DNA from: Gemmatimonadota bacterium
GTDB lineage: Bacteria > Gemmatimonadota > Gemmatimonadetes > Gemmatimonadales > Gemmatimonadaceae
Direction: 5' to 3'
Length of the DNA stretch: 5,458 nt
Assembly: GCA_003222065.1 (NCBI GenBank)
Contig: QHUV01000139.1
Span: 1-5,458, forward strand
Shown in pieces: positions 1-4,688 of this stretch; within the stretch, counting starts at the first letter, position 1, and each line of letters starts with the position of its first letter. The notes under the pieces were generated by a model. That model worked only from the letters and a program-made list of their open reading frames with translations, ran no database searches and had not been told where the DNA came from. The translations under genes were made by a program, and so were the position numbers.

Positions 1-1
1 C

Positions 2-694
2 CCGATCAACATCGCCGCCACGATCCGCGCGATGAAGAACATGGGGGTGTCGCGCCTGCGCCTCGTACGCCCGGTGGAGTATGATCCGTATCGCTTGGAG
101 GGAATCGCCCACGGAACCAACGACGTCATCGAACGCATCGAGCGATTCGACTCCTTCGATGAGGCGGTCGCGGATTGCGTACGCGTCGTCGGGTTCACCG
201 CACGACGCCGCAGCGCGAAGTGGCGCTTCATCGACCCGCGCGCGTCGGCGCGGGAGCTACTCGAGATTGCGGACGAAGGCACCGTGGCGATGGTCTTCGG
301 TCGCGAGGACAGCGGGCTACCGAACGACATTCTCGACCGCATGCACGCCGCGGTCGTCATTCCAACGACGGAGCACGCGTCGCTGAACCTGGCGCAGGCC
401 GCGCTGCTCGGGCTCTACGAGCTGCATCTCGCCGCGGGCGACGCCACGCGCTGGATCGCGCCCGCAAAGAAGCTCGCTCCGCCGCCTACGGCTGAGCAAT
501 TCGAACGAGCATACGTCGACATCGAGCGCGGTCTCGCCGCCATCGAGTTCTTCAAGACGCGCAACGTCGAGCTGATCATGCGCTCGGTGCGCTCGCTGCT
601 CTACCGCGCCAAGCCCGACGCGCGCGAGCTCTCGCTCGTGCGCGCGATGAGCATCGAGATCGTACGCTATTTGGAGCGCACTCGCCGGACTTGA
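2..694 (+). CDS. trmJ: TrmJ-like tRNA (cytidine/uridine-2'-O-)methyltransferase, 5' truncated by window edge
   Basis: SpoU/TrmH (SPOUT) family methyltransferase that would transfer a methyl group from S-adenosylmethionine to a ribose 2'-OH in tRNA, in the cytosol; the best-known TrmJ target is position 32. The reading frame is open from base 2, and the codons before the first ATG (base 32) already belong to SPOUT motif 1: NIAATIRAMKNMG, with the conserved Asn and Arg. The true start therefore lies upstream of the window. Motif 2 (VFGREDSGLP, about bases 292-321) and motif 3 (IPTTEHASLNLAQA, about 361-402) form the trefoil-knot cofactor site. The C-terminal part (FFKTRN, then RSLLYRAKPDARELSLVRAM) resembles the TrmJ dimerisation extension, which favours TrmJ over TrmL or TrmH. 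Motif 1 has Ala where many homologues have Gly (NIGA). The stop is followed by 31 bp with no terminator, so read-through into the next gene is possible. The family is secure; the exact tRNA target is inferred. Confidence 0.9.
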   Translation, partial: PINIAATIRAMKNMGVSRLRLVRPVEYDPYRLEGIAHGTNDVIERIERFDSFDEAVADCVRVVGFTARRRSAKWRFIDPRASARELLEIADEGTVAMVFGREDSGLPNDILDRMHAAVVIPTTEHASLNLAQAALLGLYELHLAAGDATRWIAPAKKLAPPPTAEQFERAYVDIERGLAAIEFFKTRNVELIMRSVRSLLYRAKPDARELSLVRAMSIEIVRYLERTRRT

Positions 695-725
695 CTCCAC
701 CCCGCGACGCGACCTTTTTCCGCTC

Positions 726-2093
726 ATGCCATTCCGTCGCTTCTTCGAGCGCGGTACGAAGCGCGAGACGCCCACCGTCGATGAGGAGACCGTCGCGGAC
801 GAGACGGAGGTGTCGGACGACGCGCTCGAGCCGGACGAAGCCGACGCCGGGACCCTCGACGAGGACGAAGAAGGCGCACCCGAAGACCAGGCCGAGATCA
901 ACTGGCGCGACCGCGCGAATGCTGTCCTCCCCACCGGCGCGTCGACTGGGAGCAAGCGCGCGGAAGCGCTCTACGGCGACGCCAACGCCGCGGGTCCGAC
1001 GCACTACTACAACGCCAGCGGTTGTCGCGTCGTCGATGCCACGGGAGAGTCGTACATCGACTGCACGATGGCGCTCGGTGCCGTCGCCCTTGGGTATGCC
1101 GAGCCGCACGTTCAGGAGTGGGTGCTCAACGCACTCTCGGCGGGGAACGTCTCTGGACTCTCCAATGTGCATGAAGTAGAGCTGGCCGAGCGACTGTGCG
1201 CCCACATCCCCTGCGCCGAGATGGTGCAGTTCCTCAAGGCCGGCGCCGAAGGCATGTCGGCCGCAATACGGATTGCACGCACCTACACTGGTCGCGATCT
1301 CGTCGTGGGGAGCGGTTACTTCGGCTGGCACGATTGGTCGAGCGACGCCGCCGGCGTGCCGGCCGCAGTGCGCGCACTGTTTCGCGTCGTGCCGTTCGAT
1401 GATGTAACAGCTCTCGAACATGCGGCACGTGAAGCCGGCGACCGTCTTGCCGCAATCGTCATCGAGCCCGTCATCGAGCGGCTGCCGTCCGAGGCGTGGA
1501 TCCTCGCTGCGCGTGAAATGGCGAGCTCGTTAGGCGCGGTGCTCATCTTCGACGAGATGAAAACAGGCTTTCGCCTCCGGCCGGGCGGTTATCACGAGTT
1601 GTCCGATGTGATGCCCGACCTGGCCGTATTCGGCAAAGCGCTCGCGAACGGCTTTCCCCTCGCCGCGGTCGTCGGCCACCGTGACGTCATGCAGGCCGCG
1701 CGTCGCACGTGGATCTCCTCGACTCTTGCGGGCGAGAGTGTTGCCCTCGCGGCGGCCAACGCCGTGCTCGATGTTCACGAGAGTCGCGATGTCTGCGCCA
1801 CCCTCGCGACGACCGGACAGGCCATGCGCGCCGGAGTGGCTGCCGCGATCAAGGCTTCGGGGATTACCGGAGTGCGCGTCGACGGTCTGGATCCGATGTG
1901 GCTCCTGCGCTTCGAAGATCCGCACCGCGAAACGCGCTTCCTCGAGCTCGCGGTCACCCACGGCATCTTATTCAAGAGGGGTGCATACAACTTCGCCGCC
2001 ACGGCTCACGATGACGAGGCGGTCACCGCGATCGAGGAAGGAGCAAGCGCCGCGTTCGTCGAATTGTTGGAAGAGGAGCGCGGCCAGGCGTGA
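726..2093 (+). CDS. Class III PLP-dependent aminotransferase (glutamate-1-semialdehyde aminomutase-like) with acidic N-terminal extension
   Basis: Fold-type I PLP enzyme of aminotransferase class III, 455 aa. The catalytic domain starts near residue 62. Visible features: phosphate-loop region KAGAEG (171-176), substrate/cofactor aromatic motif GYFGWHDW (197-204), the PLP pyridine-N aspartate D276 in IFDEMKTGFR, the Schiff-base lysine K304 in FGKALANG, and SSTLAGES (331-338), where T333 would reach the partner subunit's PLP phosphate. The GYxGWHDW and SST-x-x-GES patterns resemble the aminomutase-like aminotransferases found in polysaccharide and secondary-metabolite clusters more than housekeeping HemL, so the substrate is unknown. 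Oddities: residues 14-57 hold 21 Asp/Glu and no Lys/Arg, after a basic first 13 residues. The loop has Ala174 where Ser/Thr is usual, and F199 where His is common. The ATG at 726 has no clear Shine-Dalgarno; the acidic stretch has the same reading frame and no better-supported internal start. The 3' end overlaps the next gene by 4 bp (GTGA), which suggests coupled translation and a shared pathway. Confidence 0.88.
   Translation: MPFRRFFERGTKRETPTVDEETVADETEVSDDALEPDEADAGTLDEDEEGAPEDQAEINWRDRANAVLPTGASTGSKRAEALYGDANAAGPTHYYNASGCRVVDATGESYIDCTMALGAVALGYAEPHVQEWVLNALSAGNVSGLSNVHEVELAERLCAHIPCAEMVQFLKAGAEGMSAAIRIARTYTGRDLVVGSGYFGWHDWSSDAAGVPAAVRALFRVVPFDDVTALEHAAREAGDRLAAIVIEPVIERLPSEAWILAAREMASSLGAVLIFDEMKTGFRLRPGGYHELSDVMPDLAVFGKALANGFPLAAVVGHRDVMQAARRTWISSTLAGESVALAAANAVLDVHESRDVCATLATTGQAMRAGVAAAIKASGITGVRVDGLDPMWLLRFEDPHRETRFLELAVTHGILFKRGAYNFAATAHDDEAVTAIEEGASAAFVELLEEERGQA
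2073..2078 (+). promoter_or_regulatory. Probable Shine-Dalgarno site for the first amidohydrolase
   Basis: GAGGAG lies inside the 3' end of the aminotransferase gene, 11 nt before the GTG at 2090. It supports that GTG as the start, as does the metal-binding HxH at residues 15-17, which any later start would delete. The spacing is at the long end of normal. Confidence 0.5.
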
Positions 2094-2971
2094 GCGCGCC
2101 ACTTGCCGGCACCGCTCCGCTCATCGACGCGCACGCCCACTTTTATCATGCAGGTGCAGGTCGCTCCGACTGGGCCGATCTCAATGCCGCGCGCTTCCGC
2201 GCCGGCGACCGCATCGGCATCACTTATCACGTCGCGTCGGCGCTCGGCACGTACGGCTTCTCATCGCCGACGTACTTTCCGTCACCCGCGGACGTCACCA
2301 TCGGCAACGACGCGATGCTCGAGATCGCCGCGCGTGAGCACGGTCGCGTGCGCATGTACGTCACGGTGAATCCGAATTACACTGATCACGCGCTGCGTGA
2401 GATCGAGCGGTGCGTCGAGCGCGGCGCGATTGGCATCAAGCTGCTCGCCAGCCGGCGCGCGGACGATCCGCTGCTCGATCCGATCGCCGAGCGCGCCGCG
2501 CACCGGACGCTGCCGGTGCTGCACCACATTTGGCAGCACCGGCGCCGCGAGTGGCCGTCGCAGGAAATCTCCGACGGGGCCGACCTCGCGCGTCTTGCGG
2601 CGCGACATCCGCGGGCGAATTTCATTCTCGCCCACATCGGTGGCGGGGGTGACTACGCCCACACCTTTCCTGCCATCGTCGACACGCCTAACGTCTTCCC
2701 GGACCTCTCGGGAAGCGGCGTCGACCGCGGCATGCTCGACGACGCCGTCGCCGCGCTCGGTGCCCGTCGACTCCTCTGGGCCTGCGACCTAACGATGGAG
2801 ACGGGCCTGGCCAAGCTCCGTGCGCTCGACGTGCTCGGTCTCAGCGACGACGAGCTCGCCGACATTCGCTGGCGGAACGCGGTCCGGCTCTTTCCAAAGG
2901 ATTCGTTTCCGCTCATTACGCGGGCTGCGGCCCCGCGCAACGCTCAACGCGCAACGCTCAACGCGACGTGA
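2090..2971 (+). CDS. Amidohydrolase family protein (PF04909-type, TIM barrel), metal ligands intact
   Basis: Predicted cytosolic metal-dependent hydrolase or decarboxylase of the amidohydrolase-related family, 293 aa, a normal length for the family. Barrel motifs are in the expected order: DAHAHF (HxH, H15 and H17) on strand 1, GIKLL (K117), LHHIWQH (H145/H146), ILAHIGGG (H182), then LLWACDLTMETG (D233, replacing the usual GSD-x-P), and the terminal family signature NAVRLF (263-268). These residues are consistent with a functional mono- or binuclear metal site. No signal peptide is visible. The GTG start overlaps the upstream stop (GTGA) and the stop overlaps the downstream GTG in the same way, so the gene is the centre of a coupled three-gene unit. 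Residues 282-293 after the normal family end are encoded by a 7-bp tandem repeat and are probably not part of the fold. The substrate is unknown; hydrolysis of an amide or lactone, or decarboxylation, are all possible for this family. Confidence 0.85.
   Translation: MSAPLAGTAPLIDAHAHFYHAGAGRSDWADLNAARFRAGDRIGITYHVASALGTYGFSSPTYFPSPADVTIGNDAMLEIAAREHGRVRMYVTVNPNYTDHALREIERCVERGAIGIKLLASRRADDPLLDPIAERAAHRTLPVLHHIWQHRRREWPSQEISDGADLARLAARHPRANFILAHIGGGGDYAHTFPAIVDTPNVFPDLSGSGVDRGMLDDAVAALGARRLLWACDLTMETGLAKLRALDVLGLSDDELADIRWRNAVRLFPKDSFPLITRAAAPRNAQRATLNAT
2934..2968 (+). repeat. Heptad tandem repeat, five 7-bp units
   Basis: The units read CGCGCAA, CGCTCAA, CGCGCAA, CGCTCAA, CGCGACG. The first four are two exact copies of a 14-bp block and the fifth is decayed. 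The array forms the last codons of the first amidohydrolase gene and reaches the first base of the GTG start of the next. The core ACGCTCA recurs in the right arm of the hairpin at 3756-3787, so the two arrays belong to one repeat type. Confidence 0.8.
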
Positions 2972-3726
2972 TCGACGTCAACGCGCTCGTCGGCAGCTAT
3001 CCCTTTCGACACGTCCCCCACCCGGAGCCGGCGGCGCTCCTGCGCGTGCTCGACCGCGAGCGCATTGAGGCGGCGTGGGTCGGTCATCTGCCGTCTGCGT
3101 TCTATCGCGATCCGCAGCATGGCAATCAGGAGCTCCTGTCACAGATTGCCTCGCATGGTGAGCGACTGCGTCCCGTACTCACGGTGCGGCCCGACTGGCC
3201 GTGCTGGGAGCGCGAGCTTCGCGCGGCTCGCGACGCGGGCGCGCCGGCCGTGCGTGCGTATCCAGCGCAGTGGGGTCTCTCCTCGCACGATTCGAGTATG
3301 CGCGAGCTCGCGTTGGCCGCGGGAGAGCTCGGCTTGGCGCTGATGCTCACCGTTCGCTTCGAGGATTTGCGCCAGCGCCACCTACTCGACGTCGCCGGCG
3401 ATCTCACCGCCGCCGCCATCCGCGCCCTCGCCCGAGCGGGCGATCAGGTGCGCCTAATCGTCACTGCCGCCGGGCGTGACATGATCGACGAAGTGCATTG
3501 GTCGCTCACACCTCGCGAGCAGCAGCGCGTCTTCTGGGACATCTCATGGATCTGGGGCCCGCCCGAGGATCATCTTGCGAAACTTTTTCGGACGATCGGT
3601 TCACACCGGTTCGTATTCGGAAGTCAGTGGCCCCTTCGCCTCGCGCAGAATCCGAGCGCGAATCTCGCGCTCCTTCCCGACGACGTGCACGACTCGCCGC
3701 TCGGAAGCATTGAGCGTTGGGCGTAG
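2968..3726 (+). CDS. Amidohydrolase-like protein lacking the metal-binding residues (probable pseudoenzyme)
   Basis: 252-aa protein with the outline of a PF04909 TIM barrel but degenerate active-site positions. Strand 1 reads IDVNALVG (D3-V-N5) instead of HxH. The region matching the intact neighbour's AHIGGG reads VTAAGRD (165-171) with no His. RFVFGSQWPLR (214-224) matches the family's FGSD-x-P strand but has Q220 for the catalytic Asp. The HH motif position reads LMLTVRFED (125-133). WDISWIWGP (190-198) resembles the usual (D/N)-x-S strand before the end of the barrel. I infer that it cannot bind the usual metal and may act as a structural or regulatory partner of the preceding, intact amidohydrolase. 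Metal-independent catalysis is the alternative. The GTG start is chosen from the 4-bp GTGA overlap; its upstream bases are heptad repeat with no Shine-Dalgarno, so expression probably depends on coupling. The final residues SIERWA and the stop lie within a second heptad array. Confidence 0.75.
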   Translation: MIDVNALVGSYPFRHVPHPEPAALLRVLDRERIEAAWVGHLPSAFYRDPQHGNQELLSQIASHGERLRPVLTVRPDWPCWERELRAARDAGAPAVRAYPAQWGLSSHDSSMRELALAAGELGLALMLTVRFEDLRQRHLLDVAGDLTAAAIRALARAGDQVRLIVTAAGRDMIDEVHWSLTPREQQRVFWDISWIWGPPEDHLAKLFRTIGSHRFVFGSQWPLRLAQNPSANLALLPDDVHDSPLGSIERWA

Positions 3727-3797
3727 AGCGTGGAGCGCGGAGCGTAACCGTCGCGACGCTCCACGCACGACGCTCCACGCTCAACGCACTGCGCATG
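3706..3797 (+). repeat. Heptad-repeat inverted element forming a long imperfect hairpin, possible terminator
   Basis: The left half is built of 7-bp units such as AGCGTTG, AGCGTGG and AGCGCGG (3706-3747). The right half is built of complementary units ACGCTCC, ACGCACG, ACGCTCC, ACGCTCA (3756-3783), decaying to 3797. Arms 3714-3745 and 3756-3787 are 32 nt each, match at 27 of 32 positions by my count, and enclose a 10-nt loop. The stop codon of the second amidohydrolase (TAG, 3724-3726) lies inside the left arm. No T-run follows, so this is not a classical intrinsic terminator. It could still terminate transcription, protect the 3' end of the upstream mRNA, or be a dispersed palindromic repeat. 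Confidence 0.75.
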
Positions 3798-3801
3798 AGA
3801 C

Positions 3802-3829
3802 TTGCGCGCGCATCCGGACCTGGTAAGAT
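3802..3829 (+). promoter_or_regulatory. Candidate housekeeping-sigma promoter for the act operon
   Basis: TTGCGC (3802-3807) and TAAGAT (3824-3829) are separated by 16 bp. TGG directly before the -10 gives an extended -10 element (TGn). Transcription would start near 3836, about 105 nt before the actA ATG and just upstream of the inverted repeat at 3847-3866. The match is moderate and the consensus for this lineage is not known from the window. Confidence 0.4.
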
Positions 3830-3846
3830 TTCCCGGCCAGTCAGGC

Positions 3847-3866
3847 CTTGTGAATTTGTTCACAAG
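3847..3866 (+). promoter_or_regulatory. Rex-like (or CRP/FNR-like) operator upstream of actA
   Basis: A perfect 8-bp inverted repeat, CTTGTGAA-TTTG-TTCACAAG. Its core fits the Rex operator pattern TTGTGAA-N4-TTCACAA exactly; Rex senses NADH/NAD+ and commonly represses respiratory genes. The same bases also fit TGTGA-N6-TCACA, the CRP/FNR-family pattern, so the factor cannot be fixed from sequence alone. The site lies about 75 bp before the actA start and about 10 bp downstream of the predicted transcription start, a position suited to repression. It stands out as AT-richer than its surroundings. Confidence 0.6.
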
Positions 3867-3941
3867 TTACTTCGGTTGTGGGTACGAGCGTGAGCGCGCA
3901 CACCGCGCGAACCGACACAATTTGCCACGTACTTCATCGCG

Positions 3942-4688
3942 ATGACGAAGCGAAGGGAGTGGACCGCGATTCCGGGGCTCATCGCCCTCGCCGCCGCCGC
4001 CATCCTGCTCTCCGCGTACAGCGGCGCCTCATCATCGCAGGGCAGTCAGCCGCAGCAGCCCATCAACTTCCCGCACACGGTGCACGTGCAGCGGCTCGGC
4101 ATGAACTGCCTCTACTGTCACTACGCCGCCAACAAGTCGCCTGATCCCGGTATGCCGGCGGTCGGTACGTGCATGGGCTGTCATCTCATTATCGGGCCGC
4201 AACGCCCTGCCATTGCTGGCGTGCGCACGGCGGCGTACAAGAGCACCGAGATCGAGAAGCTCGTGAACTATTACAAGGGCGGCGCGGGCAAGCCCGTGCC
4301 GTGGGTGCGCATTCACAAGGTGCCCGAGTACGTGCACTTCCCGCACATGCGGCACGTGAATGCGGGCGTCACCTGCCAGACCTGTCACGGCCAGATCCAG
4401 AAGATGCCGCAGGTCTATCAGTACTCCTCGCTGAACATGGGCTGGTGCGTGAGCTGCCATCTCAATGGCTACTCCGACCACGAGGGACAGGTCGCCGCCG
4501 GCTACGCGAACGCCGACAGCAACGTCGTGACGCCCGCCGGCGCGCCGCAGCAAGCGGCAACCGCGGCCGCAACATCAGCAAACGCTCAACAGCCCTTGCC
4601 GGCGCCGCCGGGTGCCGGGCGTCAGCCGGCGACGAACGCCACTGGCCGCAAGGTCGCCCGCTACGATTGCGCGAACTGCCACTACTGA
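3942..4688 (+). CDS. actA: ActA, pentaheme cytochrome c subunit of alternative complex III
   Basis: Multiheme c-type cytochrome of ACIII, the bc1-independent quinol:cytochrome c (or oxidase) oxidoreductase; it passes electrons on the periplasmic face of the membrane. The 248-aa product has five CXXCH haem-binding motifs: C56-H60, C77-H81, C145-H149, C169-H173 and C243-H247, the number known for ActA. FPHTVHV (43-49) and HFPHMRH (132-138) supply likely distal haem ligands. The N-terminus (MTKRREW, then a hydrophobic segment about 11-27) is a signal anchor or signal peptide, as needed for periplasmic haem attachment. Residues about 195-235 are a Pro/Ala/Gln-rich linker between haem four and haem five, and the fifth motif sits one residue from the C-terminus. 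An in-frame stop at 3891 and no start codon between it and 3942 fix the ATG; no Shine-Dalgarno is visible. The stop overlaps the actB ATG by 1 nt (TGATG). A candidate promoter and Rex-like operator lie upstream. Confidence 0.92.
   Translation: MTKRREWTAIPGLIALAAAAILLSAYSGASSSQGSQPQQPINFPHTVHVQRLGMNCLYCHYAANKSPDPGMPAVGTCMGCHLIIGPQRPAIAGVRTAAYKSTEIEKLVNYYKGGAGKPVPWVRIHKVPEYVHFPHMRHVNAGVTCQTCHGQIQKMPQVYQYSSLNMGWCVSCHLNGYSDHEGQVAAGYANADSNVVTPAGAPQQAATAAATSANAQQPLPAPPGAGRQPATNATGRKVARYDCANCHY

Noticed and set aside
695..725. Possible promoter or terminator between trmJ and the aminotransferase
   Set aside because: The 31-bp gap has a short T-run but no stem before it and no -35/-10 pair; read-through from trmJ or a promoter inside trmJ is as likely.
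1124..1135. 12-bp match (GCTCAACGCACT) between the aminotransferase gene and the heptad element at 3779-3790
   Set aside because: It is a single copy without 7-bp periodicity, encoding conserved-looking protein sequence; chance in GC-rich DNA is the simpler explanation.
576..1421. Long minus-strand open frame (281 codons) and the related one at 317-955
   Set aside because: Both lie antisense to trmJ and the aminotransferase, are rich in Arg/Ala/Val without recognisable motifs, and are typical mirror frames of GC-rich coding DNA.
3803..3812. Perfect palindrome TGCGCGCGCA before actA
   Set aside because: A short alternating GC run is common in this composition and overlaps the candidate -35; it has no matching known operator.
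3878..4144. GTG-started 88-codon frame overlapping the start of actA
   Set aside because: It runs out of frame through the actA signal and haem region and its product is low-complexity Arg/His; the actA frame explains the sequence.
4032..4553. Minus-strand open frame of 173 codons opposite actA
   Set aside because: His/Arg/Val-rich composition mirrors the CXXCH-coding strand; there is no plausible fold or start signal, and actA is certain.
4581..4590. AACGCTCAAC in the ActA linker, identical to a heptad-repeat stretch
   Set aside because: Only one and a half units with no tandem continuation; the linker is Ala/Gln-rich and makes such matches likely.
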